NCBI GenBank assembly: GCA_943367755.1
Contig: CALRKB020000020.1
Location: 1 to 64,000 of the forward strand
Direction of reading: 5' to 3'
Length of the DNA: 64,000 nucleotides
DNA from: PCC-6802 sp943367755
GTDB lineage: Bacteria; Cyanobacteriota; Cyanobacteriia; Pseudanabaenales; Pseudanabaenaceae
The notes beneath the pieces are model-generated. The model was not told the DNA's origin. It was given only the letters and a program-made list of their open reading frames with translations, and did not search any database. A program made the position numbers and the translations under genes. This document shows positions 26,553 to 36,336 of this stretch, in pieces. Position 1 is the first letter of the stretch, and each line of letters opens with the position of its first letter.

Positions 26553-29500
26553 TTACCTGCCAGATGACAAGGGAAAGGAAACTGCAAAGGTCGTGCGTCC
26601 CGGCTGGCTATAAACTTGAATTGTGCCATCATGTCGCCGCACGATCTGTTGGACAATGTCCAGTCCCAAACCACTACCTTCGCCCCTTGGCTTTGTGGTA
26701 AAAAACGGCTCAAAAACCTGCACTTGCAGGTCACCCGGAATGCCACATCCAGAATCCATGACTTCTACAACTACATTTTCACCTTGTTGAGTTACAGCAA
26801 TTTGTAGCGTACCCTGTTGCTTCATAGCATAGATGGCATTGTCAATAATATTAACCCAGACTTGGGTGAGTTCATCTGGGTCGCAGAGAATATCCGGAAC
26901 TTTTCTATAGTTGCGGATGACCTCAATTCCCTGTTTCAGTCGATTATGGTAAAGCGTTAAGGCAACTTCAATACCATCGGTAATTTGGCCAAGACTCTTC
27001 TGATTGCCTCGACTTTGATGGCTATAGGCTTTGAGCGCAAACACAATTTTGGCAGCACGGTCTACTTCTTGTTGAATGCTGGTGATGCTTAGATGTTGCA
27101 ATACAAGCTTAGAAGCCACTTGTAAAATTTCATCACAGTTCTGGTCGTGCAAGATCGACTGATAAAGATAAAGATTCAAGCCCACTTGCATCTGACTGAG
27201 CTGGCTAGCGATGCTATTAGCATCGGCAATACCCTGGTCTGCTAGTTCGATTTGCAATTGTTGCCGCAGCTGTCGCTCTTCTCTGGTAGATAGGGTATGT
27301 GAGTTTTGAATCGCTGCATTCACTAAAGCTAAGAATTCTGCCTGTTGTTGCGGTGACAGGCTTTGCATAAGTTTAGGCAATTGCTGCACGGAGAAATTGC
27401 TGGCGGCGACAATATTGGTAATTGCAGCCCGAATTACCCCAAGGGGGGTGTTGATTTCGTGGGCGACACTGGCGGTGAGCTGTCCCAAAGCCGCCATCTT
27501 TTCCGATTGAATCAGTTCTGTTTGAGCGGATTGGAGATTGGTGAGCGCTTGGGAGAGCTCCTGAGTGCGTTCTTCTACCCTCTGCTCTAGAGTTTGAGAA
27601 TACTCTTCAAGTTGTTGGTTGGCCTGCTCTAGCTGTTGTGACTGCTGTTGGACTTGTGCTTCGGCGGCTTTGCGATCAGTAATATCTTGATAAGTACCCA
27701 AAATTCCAATCACCTCACCGTTAAGGTTACGTATAGGCAATTTGTTGGTTTCAATCCAGATCTTTGAACCATCTGCACGTACTTGAGTCTCGATAATGCC
27801 GAGTTTGGCTTCGCCAGAGTCCATCACTCTACGATCGTCAGCGCGATAGTTATCTGCTTCTGTCTCAGCCCAAGGCATATCGTAGTCAGTCTTGCCAATA
27901 ATGTCTGTTGGGGAGGCTAACCCACAAGCGAGGACAGATTTTTGGTTGCAACCTAAATAGACGGACTGTCGATCTTTCCAAAATACGACGAGGGGGAAAG
28001 TGTCAATCACAGTTTGGAGGAATTGTTGGGATTGCCGCAGGGCGATTTCTGTTTGCTTGCGATCGGTTTCCAGTCGTGTCTTTTCGCTAATATCCATCAG
28101 TACTCCATCCCACAGCACCGATCCATTCGCTTGTCTTTCTGGTTGGGAGGCAACCTGAATCCATTTTACCTTACCATTAGGTGTGAGAATGCGCCATTCT
28201 TCATGGAGGGGGGTTAGATTCTCCGCTGATTGGCGAATTGCCTGCTCGATTCTTGCGCGATCGTCGGGATGTTCAAAATCCCGCAGACCACATTCTCCTG
28301 ACATCATCGCCTCAGCAGTCACTTCATAGAGTTCATAGCAGCCAGAACTAATATAGGGTATATCTGCACTACCATCCTTAGGATTGATGCGGATTTGGTA
28401 AATCACACCCGGAATATTATCTGATAACTTGTGAAAACGGGTTTCACTGACGCGCAGCTCTTCCAAAGACTTTTCTAACTGTTGGGCATAGAATTGGGAT
28501 TGCTGATAGAGACGGGCATTTTCCAGGGAAATAGCAGCCTGAGCGCAAAGCAATTTGAGCAGTTCCACACGGTCGTTAGTAAAAGTATTAGAGGTGATGG
28601 CATTTTCCAGATACAAGATAGCTATCAACTGCCCTTGATTGAGAATCGGCGTACAGAGAAGGCTTTTAGGTCGGTATTGGAGAAAATACGGATCTTTGAT
28701 AGTACCAGGATGTTTTGTTTCGTCTGTAATCACGGTTTCTAATGTGCGCTCGACGTAATGAATCAGGGCAACTGGGAAATGTTTGCAATCATCTACTGAC
28801 TTGCGTTCCATAGATTGAACGGCATTGTCAAAGTACTTGATGCCCAATTGCAATGAGCCGTCATAGTTGAGGAATAGTGCGGCTTTATCCGCTCCAGCAT
28901 TGGTGACAATTATCTGAATTAGGGCTGGCAGCAGGCGATCAAGTTGGATTTCGCTAGATAGGGTTTGATTGGCTTTGAGAATGGTGTTTAAATCCAGGAT
29001 CGCGGAGAGATTGCCGGAGTTTTGGGATGAAGCAATCGTATCTCCAGGCAGCATAGGGGTTGTTATCTGCTTCGAGATCGATGACAGTAGTTGTGGGTAG
29101 CGTTGCGCCAAATCATCAGTTTTGGCTCTTGCGCCCCAACGGGTATAGCAGGAATATGCTTCCTGCATATAGCCCTGCGCCGCCTTTTCTTTACCCCAGC
29201 CCAGATAGAATTTAGCCGCTAATTCGTTAGCAAGGGCTTCTTCTTGAATGTAATTGTTTTCTTTAGCTCCGGCAATACTGCGATCGTATAGTTCCATTGC
29301 TTCTAAATATTGCCCCAGCACCCGGTGCCTTTCAGCCTCCACCAGATCGAACTTATGTTGATAATTCATGGGAGCATGCTCCGCCCATACCTTCATTTTT
29401 TGTTGGTTGGCGGCCACTTGTTGCAAACTATGCGATCGCTCCTGAATTGGCAGCGCCAAATATTGGGCTAGCAACGACAGCGAACTATAAAAATTGTGGG

Positions 29501-32500
29501 CAGCCAGCATGAGCAGACCCAAGGCAGCTTCTTGATATTCCTCTGACTTGGCAGCACTTGCAAGAGCGCAATTGTACTCGCCGAGGAGGTAGAATCCAAT
29601 CGACTTAGCAACATAAAAGGCAAATAAGGACTGATAGCAGTCATGGGTTTCAAAGTAAGGCAGGATAACTTCCTCATTGAAGAAATCTTCTGCCCACTTC
29701 AACGGATGAGGGGTGCTTTTTTGAAGGCTCAAACTCAGTTGTAGCCAGATTTTAGCATCGTAGATGGGATGCTCTTGTTTTAGCTTGAGGATAAGATCGA
29801 AATAGCTATTGCGATCGGCAGCTAACAGTTCTAGGCGTTCCCCCCGTAAAAACAAGTAGTTGAGATAGGCAAGGATGCAGTAGCTGCCATGCTCGATGTC
29901 TCCGGTGTCAATGCCCGCGTCAATACCGGTTTTCAATGCAGCTAGAGATGCTGTAATGTGCTCTCGGCACGGGCAAACAAAAACCCCAAACACCAAATTC
30001 ACCTTGGACACAATGGCCTTGGCGTTATATCGATTCAGCAAGCTTAGCCCTAACTTACCTGCGTCATAGGCTGCAACCAAATCCTGTTTGACCGACCATA
30101 AATAGAAGCCGTAGAGTTCATAGGCATAGGCCGCCAATTCCGAATAACCAAAGCGAACACATAGATTCATCATTGCTTGCACGATGCCTGGAAAGAGCTC
30201 GGGTCTCGACCGATGCACGGGCGGTGTAATCGCGATCAAAATCCTGAAGGCTGCTAGCTTCTCTGGATCGGTCATGGAAGGGGCTCGATCCAACTCTTGT
30301 GGGGAAGGGAGCAAGAACTCAAACGATCGAGTTGCTGCCTCACTCGATAAATGAATTCCCAATCTAGAGAGCAAGTCTAGCCCAGTTTCGATGGCTTTAA
30401 GTTGTTGACCTTGAGCCATATATATATGAATCGCTAGCTCTGAAGATTTGATCTGCTCTAGCAAACAGGTTGACTGTTGCCAAATAACTGTTACCAAAGT
30501 TTCTGCTTGCTCAAAGTGGGTATTGAGATATGCCACTTCCGCAGTTTCCTCATGCAGTGCTAGGGTCAAGCCATACTGGGTTTGCCAACTGTCGGTAGCT
30601 AACAGCTCTAACCCCATATTCAAATAGGCGATCGCCGCTTCGTAGGCATTAGCTAGCTTTGCTTTGCGCCCAGCTATTAGGTTTAACTGGGCTAGTTTGT
30701 TCCGCTCTACTGGATAGACAATTGACTTGATGTCCTGATTCAACTGATAGGTAATTTCAAAAATTCTTTCTTCCTGCTTGTGAGTGGGGGTATTAGCTAA
30801 CAACAGTCGCCCGATTTTGAGGTGGGTTGCTTGTTTTTGCTCTAGAGGAATGAGGGTATAGGCGGCTTGCTGGATGCGATCGTGTAAGAAGCGATAGGTG
30901 ATCGCCTGTCCCTGAGCCAGAACATCGACAAGTTCATTGTCATTCAACATCTGAGGCAAGCGATAGCCTTCGCCAACAGATACGAGCAACCCCATTTGAA
31001 TGGCTTCCCACAACTCCTGAGCCGTCTGACTGAGGGATCGTTCGCCCACGATGGCGAGCGTTTGCAAGTCAAACAAATTGCCAATGCAAGCGGCTAACTG
31101 CAATATGTGCTGGGTCGGTTCTGATAGCTTGGTGATTTTGCCAATCATCAGTTCAACCACGTTATCGGCAATGTCCCGTTGCTGAATTTGCTCTAGATCC
31201 CATTGCCAGCCGTTCCCCCTTTTATTCTCCTCTGATAAGGGGTGACAGAGGAGGGGAGTTTCAAACCAGATCGAGCCATCTTCATATAGCGATTTGAGCA
31301 ACTGGGTTAGGAAAAAGGGATTTCCCGCCGATTTCTCAAACAGCAGCTTAGCTAGAGGAATAACGGACATTGGTGAAGTATGGAGCGTCTCAGCTACCAG
31401 TTGAGTTACATGCTCCAACTCCAGTGGCTCTAGGTTAATTTCGGTTATCTTTGCACCCGCTTGACGAATCGCCTCAACGGTTTGCATCAAGGGATGGGCA
31501 GGGCTGACCTCGTTATCTCGATAGGCCGCAATTATGAGGGAATAGTGACTCTCTCCATTGGTCATGAAGGATTGCAAAGACTGGAGAGAGGCTATATCTA
31601 TCCACTGCACATCATCCATGAAAATAAGCTGGGGATGGTCTGAACTCTGGAAAGTGTGAGAAAATTGATTGAAAGTACGAACTAGACGGTTCGCTGATTC
31701 GAGCGCCCCCAACTCTGGGACAGGCGGTTGCTGACCCATAATCAGTTCCAGTTCTGGAATGGTGTCAATAATCAGTTGGGCATTAGCTCCCAGGTTATGC
31801 AGGAAGCGATCGCGCCAATAGTGCAGACGCTCCGCACTTTCGGTCAACAATTGGCGAATTAATCCGCGAAAGGCTTGCATCACGGCGGACAGGGGAATAT
31901 TCCGCTGAAATTGGTCATATTTACCCGATGCAAAATAGCCTTTATAGCGGGTTAATTGCCTCAGAATTTCGTTCACGAGCGCAGTTTTGCCGATACCAGA
32001 ATAGCCACTTAACAACACTAGTTCGCAGCTACCTTGGCTGACGCGCTCAAAGGCTTCCGACAGCATTTTTACCTGAGTTTCCCTTCCATAGAGCTTTTGC
32101 GGAATGTTGAATTGGGTAAGGTCGTCCACCTGTCCCAGCCAAAATTCGCCAATGGTTCCAGTTGTGGTGTATTGCTCTAGACAGATTTCTAGATCTGCTT
32201 TTAACCCCAAAGCACTCTGATAGCGATCTTCAGCATTCTTCGCCATCAACTTCAGCACAATATCCGAAACAGCCTGAGGAATTTTTCCTTTTTCCTTTTC
32301 ACTTTTTCCTTCCTCCAAAGGCGCTGGTTCCTTAGCCAAATGACAATAGACCAACTCTAACGGGTCGTCACTATGGAAGGGTAGCTGCCCAGCCAGCAGT
32401 TCGTAGAACGTGACACCCAAGGAGTAAAAATCACTGCGGTAGTCGATGCCTCGATTCATCCGTCCCGTTTGCTCTGGTGAGATGTATGCTAGAGTCCCTT

Positions 32501-33035
32501 CTAACAGATTAGGGCTCTGAATCTCTTGGGTTTCTTTAGGGAGTAAGGAAGATGCGCCGAAGTCGGTTAGTTGGATCTGTTTGGTTGTGGGCTGAATGAG
32601 AATGTTTTGCGGTGTGATATCTTTGTGGATAACACGATCACGATATAGCCCATCTAGAATATCCGCCAGTTGTAGCGCAATCTGCAAAAAATCAGCCAAA
32701 TTTAGAGGATGAGAGGAGGTGTAATCCTGGAGGGATATGCAATCATCGTCTGACATGACTAACACAAATCCGTTACCACGGGGTTCTAAACCAAGGGATC
32801 GGACTACCCCTGATATATTCAGATTCTTGGTAATGGTGTAGTGGTTGCGGAGTCGCAGCAGGTCATGAATTGAGGGGCGATCGCTCCTGAGCAATTTCAG
32901 AACCACGGGTTGCCCATCTGTAGACCGAACACCTCGGTAGACAAGAGTTTTGCTGCCAGCATAAACCAGTTGGTCGATCTGATAGCCGTCGATCGAAGGG
33001 AATCGATCGCCGAGGGGGTTAATTTGCTCCTTCAT
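26553..33035 (-). CDS. Trifunctional serine/threonine kinase, AAA ATPase and sensor histidine kinase
   Basis: This 2160-residue protein has the cyanobacterial HSTK architecture. It starts with a Ser/Thr kinase domain at about 15-285 (VIHKDITPQNILI, LTDFGASSLL, GTLAYISPEQTGRMN). An AAA/STAND ATPase follows with Walker A SGYSGIGKTALVN near 345 and IFMDDVQWID near 475, then a long helical TPR-like region over about 740-1330. A GAF domain at about 1350-1500 and two PAS domains come next, and finally a histidine kinase core (VAHEINTPLGVI near 1858, IIDNAIYAM, GSGLGLDIV). Related HSTK proteins affect nitrogen fixation, stress or development in filamentous cyanobacteria; the signal here is unknown. 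Confidence 0.92.
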   Translation of the reverse strand: MKEQINPLGDRFPSIDGYQIDQLVYAGSKTLVYRGVRSTDGQPVVLKLLRSDRPSIHDLLRLRNHYTITKNLNISGVVRSLGLEPRGNGFVLVMSDDDCISLQDYTSSHPLNLADFLQIALQLADILDGLYRDRVIHKDITPQNILIQPTTKQIQLTDFGASSLLPKETQEIQSPNLLEGTLAYISPEQTGRMNRGIDYRSDFYSLGVTFYELLAGQLPFHSDDPLELVYCHLAKEPAPLEEGKSEKEKGKIPQAVSDIVLKLMAKNAEDRYQSALGLKADLEICLEQYTTTGTIGEFWLGQVDDLTQFNIPQKLYGRETQVKMLSEAFERVSQGSCELVLLSGYSGIGKTALVNEILRQLTRYKGYFASGKYDQFQRNIPLSAVMQAFRGLIRQLLTESAERLHYWRDRFLHNLGANAQLIIDTIPELELIMGQQPPVPELGALESANRLVRTFNQFSHTFQSSDHPQLIFMDDVQWIDIASLQSLQSFMTNGESHYSLIIAAYRDNEVSPAHPLMQTVEAIRQAGAKITEINLEPLELEHVTQLVAETLHTSPMSVIPLAKLLFEKSAGNPFFLTQLLKSLYEDGSIWFETPLLCHPLSEENKRGNGWQWDLEQIQQRDIADNVVELMIGKITKLSEPTQHILQLAACIGNLFDLQTLAIVGERSLSQTAQELWEAIQMGLLVSVGEGYRLPQMLNDNELVDVLAQGQAITYRFLHDRIQQAAYTLIPLEQKQATHLKIGRLLLANTPTHKQEERIFEITYQLNQDIKSIVYPVERNKLAQLNLIAGRKAKLANAYEAAIAYLNMGLELLATDSWQTQYGLTLALHEETAEVAYLNTHFEQAETLVTVIWQQSTCLLEQIKSSELAIHIYMAQGQQLKAIETGLDLLSRLGIHLSSEAATRSFEFLLPSPQELDRAPSMTDPEKLAAFRILIAITPPVHRSRPELFPGIVQAMMNLCVRFGYSELAAYAYELYGFYLWSVKQDLVAAYDAGKLGLSLLNRYNAKAIVSKVNLVFGVFVCPCREHITASLAALKTGIDAGIDTGDIEHGSYCILAYLNYLFLRGERLELLAADRNSYFDLILKLKQEHPIYDAKIWLQLSLSLQKSTPHPLKWAEDFFNEEVILPYFETHDCYQSLFAFYVAKSIGFYLLGEYNCALASAAKSEEYQEAALGLLMLAAHNFYSSLSLLAQYLALPIQERSHSLQQVAANQQKMKVWAEHAPMNYQHKFDLVEAERHRVLGQYLEAMELYDRSIAGAKENNYIQEEALANELAAKFYLGWGKEKAAQGYMQEAYSCYTRWGARAKTDDLAQRYPQLLSSISKQITTPMLPGDTIASSQNSGNLSAILDLNTILKANQTLSSEIQLDRLLPALIQIIVTNAGADKAALFLNYDGSLQLGIKYFDNAVQSMERKSVDDCKHFPVALIHYVERTLETVITDETKHPGTIKDPYFLQYRPKSLLCTPILNQGQLIAILYLENAITSNTFTNDRVELLKLLCAQAAISLENARLYQQSQFYAQQLEKSLEELRVSETRFHKLSDNIPGVIYQIRINPKDGSADIPYISSGCYELYEVTAEAMMSGECGLRDFEHPDDRARIEQAIRQSAENLTPLHEEWRILTPNGKVKWIQVASQPERQANGSVLWDGVLMDISEKTRLETDRKQTEIALRQSQQFLQTVIDTFPLVVFWKDRQSVYLGCNQKSVLACGLASPTDIIGKTDYDMPWAETEADNYRADDRRVMDSGEAKLGIIETQVRADGSKIWIETNKLPIRNLNGEVIGILGTYQDITDRKAAEAQVQQQSQQLEQANQQLEEYSQTLEQRVEERTQELSQALTNLQSAQTELIQSEKMAALGQLTASVAHEINTPLGVIRAAITNIVAASNFSVQQLPKLMQSLSPQQQAEFLALVNAAIQNSHTLSTREERQLRQQLQIELADQGIADANSIASQLSQMQVGLNLYLYQSILHDQNCDEILQVASKLVLQHLSITSIQQEVDRAAKIVFALKAYSHQSRGNQKSLGQITDGIEVALTLYHNRLKQGIEVIRNYRKVPDILCDPDELTQVWVNIIDNAIYAMKQQGTLQIAVTQQGENVVVEVMDSGCGIPGDLQVQVFEPFFTTKPRGEGSGLGLDIVQQIVRRHDGTIQVYSQPGRTTFAVSFPLSSGR

Positions 33036-33473
33036 GACTGCACCTCACATCCAAACTGTTGGCAACGGTAAACAAACTATGAAAATTGGGTTCACCTGAA
33101 TCCCTAGAACTCATATGTGGCGAAGACCCCACAGAATACTACTTTCGGATCACTACCCTCAACATAGATATTTTGAACTGGTGGCAACATTGGGGGCGAT
33201 CGCTCTCGTGCAATTACACTATATTCTGAGCCCTACTGCTGGGCTATTTACAGCATTTCAGCAATATTGGCACCCAGAAATATGGCTAGGCGATCTACAC
33301 TGGAAGACAAAAGGTTAGTTATGAGACGACTTTGTTCGAAATCAACATAGCGAGTTTAGTAGTTGTGCAAATAAAGTCTGGCTCACTGACATCTTTTGCG
33401 AAGATTGCTTACACAATCTGGCCGACCGGGTAATACTGCAAATTTTAACGTACATAATTTCAGGAGATTTAGC
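33036..33473. other. Intergenic stretch with a possible small ORF and a trpF relic
   Basis: This gap contains one small plus-strand frame at 33115-33318 (67 codons, one hydrophobic helix). It starts from an ATG without a strong ribosome-binding site and matches nothing I know. It also contains the trpF relic at 33355-33455. The promoter of the 2160-residue kinase (minus) should lie between 33036 and about 33120. Confidence 0.4.
33355..33455 (-). pseudogene. Relic of a second trpF 5' end
   Basis: From the ATG at 33453-33455 the minus strand reads MYVKICSITR. Its first 27 bases differ from those of the intact trpF (22797-22823) at only two positions. Downstream the frame breaks: allowing a shift gives an AIFAK block containing a stop nearby, then DVSEPDFIC. 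The intact gene has AIAKMG then IDAIGFIC at this place, and the shared TTTATTTGC falls 53 versus 51 nt after the 27-mer. It is therefore a decayed homologous start and not a chance match. Confidence 0.55.
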
Positions 33474-34139
33474 TTGAATAAAAAGATAAGTCGCGCGAGG
33501 GCAGCGTTTAAGGCATGCCAACAAGCTAGCGTTGCCTCTTTAGTCGCGATCGCTGCGCTGATTACCGTAACCAGTATCTCACCTGTGCAGGCGCAACTTT
33601 TCAGTGGCCCTGTAGATCGTCTACCACCATCTGAACGCGATGCTTTACATAAAGGGCGCGTCGTCGTGAATGGCAACAATGGTAACTACGAAGCGAAAGT
33701 GCTGGTAAAAGCCTCGCCCCAAGTAGTATGGAACGTACTGACGGATTATGCCAATCTGTCACGGTTTATTCCGAATATGGCCTCTAGTAAGGTGCTAGAA
33801 AGCAAAGGCGATCGCAAAGTTGTCGAACAAGTTGATAGCCGCCAAATATTTTTAATTAACATCCAATCACGCACCAAGTTAGCAATCAAGGAAACATTCC
33901 AAAAGCAAATTGATTTCAAAATGATTGATGGCGATCTTGATAGTTTGCAGGGCTACTGGAAAATGGAATTAGTCTCTACCCATCCCGGCGCAAAGCCAAC
34001 TCAAGTTTTGATCACCCACAATGTTGCTGCCCAACCCAAATCATCCGTGCCGTCGTCAACGTTTTATGATATTTTCAAAAGCTCACTCAGCGAAACCCTC
34101 ACTGCCGTGAGCGGTGAAGTAGAGCGTCGGAGTAAATAA
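33474..34139 (+). CDS. SRPBCC (START-like/polyketide cyclase) family protein, secreted
   Basis: The mature protein has an SRPBCC fold signature: YEAKVLVKASPQVVWNVLTD, YANLSRFIPNMASSKVLES, KLAIKETF and DFKMIDGDLDSLQGYW. Family members bind lipids or other hydrophobic ligands in a deep cavity; the ligand here is unknown. The best start is TTG at 33474, because AGGAG lies at 33462-33466, 7 nt upstream. It gives 221 residues with a signal peptide ending SPVQA before QLFSG. The upstream ATG at 33396 would extend through the trpF relic on the other strand and is less likely. Confidence 0.8.
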   Translation: MNKKISRARAAFKACQQASVASLVAIAALITVTSISPVQAQLFSGPVDRLPPSERDALHKGRVVVNGNNGNYEAKVLVKASPQVVWNVLTDYANLSRFIPNMASSKVLESKGDRKVVEQVDSRQIFLINIQSRTKLAIKETFQKQIDFKMIDGDLDSLQGYWKMELVSTHPGAKPTQVLITHNVAAQPKSSVPSSTFYDIFKSSLSETLTAVSGEVERRSK

Positions 34140-34159
34140 TTCTTGGTCTACTCAGGCTT

Positions 34160-35380
34160 CTAATCAGTGGAGATCGCCTCTAATACTGCTTTCGGCAACA
34201 ACTTATCCTTAAACCAAATCACCTTTGCCGGTACTTCGCTCACTTTAACACCTGCTTTCTCCAGATTTAGCCGCTCGGAAATTGCCAATATGAGGTTAGG
34301 GCAATCAGATTGGCGAACCTGAGAGAATTTTTTACGCAAATATTCTGGTCGCCAATAACCAACTATTTCCAATAGATAGGTGCGCCCATCGGGATGGACA
34401 AGTCGAAAATCAGGAATCATTACACTGCCTGGAATTGGAATTAAATCGACTTCTCTTTCTAATTTCCATTCAGTTTTCAGAGCATCCCAGCGCTCGGCAA
34501 ATGATGCTTCTAACATACTATCGTAAGGCTTGCCTGGAGGATAATGACTAACTAAGCCACAGTCAGGATCAAGGCTAAATCGTCCTTTTCTGATCTGCTT
34601 ACTATAGGGATCGCGTTCGATTAAATTAGCAGTGAGATTCCATTTAGTTACATGTAACAGAGCAGGTAGAAGCTTGGCGATCGCTAAACCATAACGCGTA
34701 CTGTTATTGAATAAACTCGTTGGGCCATCAATTGTGACCGTAAATCCAAAATCGGCATCGCCTTCGATGTAAGCCATCAGTTGAAAGAGTTTGAGATAGC
34801 GAAATAGCAGCTTATATTCACCTGGGTCATTGCGATGCACATTCAGTACTAGATCGCTGGCGCGGTAAAAAATGCCCTGTACCTGCGATAGATTGTAGCG
34901 ATGCAGTAATGCCTCAGCCGTAGGCGGATCGAACTGCGTTAAGATGCGATTTTCGGCTAAATCGGCATAAAGCCCTTCACTAATGTGGGTCGGCAATACC
35001 TCACGGGTTAATTCCTTGCCTAGATCGTCTGCTAATTTGGTGAGAGTTTGCTGTGTTGCCTGTATTGAAGGCGAGGTTTGGGTAGAGAGACTGAATACAC
35101 GCGCTCTCAATTCCTGTGGTTCCAGCGGGCTGATAATCTCAAATGTACTGAAAGCATTACGTAAAATATAGGCTAGACCTCGCTTCATTCGATAGTCCGG
35201 GCTATCTCCTTCTAATTCCAGTAATTGGCGATCGAGTTCTCCTTGTCTCTCTCCTTGGGCGGCTTGAAAAATATTAATTAGCTCTGAAGCGATCGCTAAA
35301 TTCTGCGCATCCAATTTCAGACGCTTTGGCACAATCGTCTCACCATTGCGCCTCTGCATTAATAGATCGCTCGGTAACAT
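34160..35380 (-). CDS. DUF790 (Bax1-like) nuclease family protein
   Basis: The 406-residue product matches the DUF790 family, whose archaeal member Bax1 is a structure-specific nuclease working with the XPB helicase. The N-terminal MLPSDLLMQRRNGETIVPKR, the central YRMKRGLAYILRNAF, FDPPTAEALLHRYNLSQVQG, and the C-terminal nuclease-like IPDFRLVHPDGRTYLLEIVG are present. The Asp-x(n)-Glu-x-Val arrangement there resembles a PD-(D/E)xK core. No XPB gene is next to it. Its start is close to the stop of the HdrB-like gene, so both probably belong to one transcript. Confidence 0.75.
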   Translation of the reverse strand: MLPSDLLMQRRNGETIVPKRLKLDAQNLAIASELINIFQAAQGERQGELDRQLLELEGDSPDYRMKRGLAYILRNAFSTFEIISPLEPQELRARVFSLSTQTSPSIQATQQTLTKLADDLGKELTREVLPTHISEGLYADLAENRILTQFDPPTAEALLHRYNLSQVQGIFYRASDLVLNVHRNDPGEYKLLFRYLKLFQLMAYIEGDADFGFTVTIDGPTSLFNNSTRYGLAIAKLLPALLHVTKWNLTANLIERDPYSKQIRKGRFSLDPDCGLVSHYPPGKPYDSMLEASFAERWDALKTEWKLEREVDLIPIPGSVMIPDFRLVHPDGRTYLLEIVGYWRPEYLRKKFSQVRQSDCPNLILAISERLNLEKAGVKVSEVPAKVIWFKDKLLPKAVLEAISTD

Positions 35381-35386
35381 ATGGCG

Positions 35387-36280
35387 TTATATTAGTGCTT
35401 TCAAAACTGGCGTGGTAGAAACGATATGGCGATTTAATCCCAGCGTTACGGGATCGATGCCTAGCGCCAAGCCAATTAGTTGGGGTAAATGCAGGATGGG
35501 AATTCCTAACTTGTGACCGATCGCTTGCTCTACTTCCGGCTGACGCGAGTCCAAATTGAGGTGGCAAAGGGGACAAGGCGTGACAATACAATCTGCTCCC
35601 GCATCAATTGCTGCACTAAGATGCCGCCCCGCCATCGAAAACGAAGCGTTAGTTGCATAGCTAGATATTGGCCAGCCGCAACACTGCACGCGACCTTCGT
35701 AATATACTGGAGTGGCTCCTAAGGTGCGAAATACATTTTCTAATGATTCAGGCTTATAGGGATCGTCAAAGCGTGTGACGGTTTGTGCGCGTAATAGATA
35801 ACAGCCATAAAAAGAAGCACACTTAAGATTAGTTAGCGATCGCTTTACCTTCTCTTGCAGCCGATCTAAACCATAATCGCGAATCAAAATCCATAGTAGA
35901 TGCAGTACTTCTGTGGAACCATGAAAATGCTGACCCTCTGCTTCTAGCAGTTGGTTGACGCGATCGCGCTGCGCCGGGTCGGTAAACTTGAGCTTATCGT
36001 TTACCCTGCCCAGTACCCCTTGGCAAGTACTACACTGCGTCATTACAGTTAAGTTGAGTTCTTCCGCCAAGGCAATATTGCGAGCATTTACCGTATCTTC
36101 CAATAGCTCATCGGTTTCTTTAAATGTGCCAGATCCGCAGCAGGACGCTTTGTGTAATTCTACTAGTTCGATGCCGAGGGCTGTCGCGATCGCCGTGGTA
36201 GATGCATGAAGCTCTTTACAAGCTCCTTTCGCCACGCAACCAGGATAATAAGCGTATTTAAATTCCTTTGTTTCAGTCAT
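35387..36280 (-). CDS. HdrB-like CCG-domain subunit, probable succinate dehydrogenase membrane-side partner
   Basis: The 297-residue protein has two cysteine-rich CCG domains: YYPGCVAKG followed by KASCCGSGTFKE in the first half, and CASFYGCYLLR, VQCCGWPISSY and CIVTPCPLCHLNL in the second. This is the heterodisulfide reductase subunit B (HdrB/SdhE) type. In archaea and cyanobacteria such proteins replace the normal membrane anchors of succinate dehydrogenase. The SdhB gene lies 1.1 kb upstream on the same strand, supporting that role. A nuclease-like/PIN gene pair separates the two. Confidence 0.82.
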   Translation of the reverse strand: MTETKEFKYAYYPGCVAKGACKELHASTTAIATALGIELVELHKASCCGSGTFKETDELLEDTVNARNIALAEELNLTVMTQCSTCQGVLGRVNDKLKFTDPAQRDRVNQLLEAEGQHFHGSTEVLHLLWILIRDYGLDRLQEKVKRSLTNLKCASFYGCYLLRAQTVTRFDDPYKPESLENVFRTLGATPVYYEGRVQCCGWPISSYATNASFSMAGRHLSAAIDAGADCIVTPCPLCHLNLDSRQPEVEQAIGHKLGIPILHLPQLIGLALGIDPVTLGLNRHIVSTTPVLKALI

Positions 36281-36336
36281 GGTTTAGATTACCCACAATA
36301 AATTTAGCTAAGGCAAAAAGCGATTAATTTGACAAA

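Noticed and set aside
33115..33318. Small plus-strand ORF of 67 codons upstream of the large kinase
   Set aside because: There is no recognisable homologue, no clear ribosome-binding site and only one hydrophobic segment. I mention it in the intergenic entry but do not call it a gene.
33396..33473. ATG at 33396 as start of the SRPBCC protein
   Set aside because: The extra 26 residues overlap the trpF relic on the other strand. A TTG at 33474 has AGGAG at the right distance and gives a normal signal peptide.
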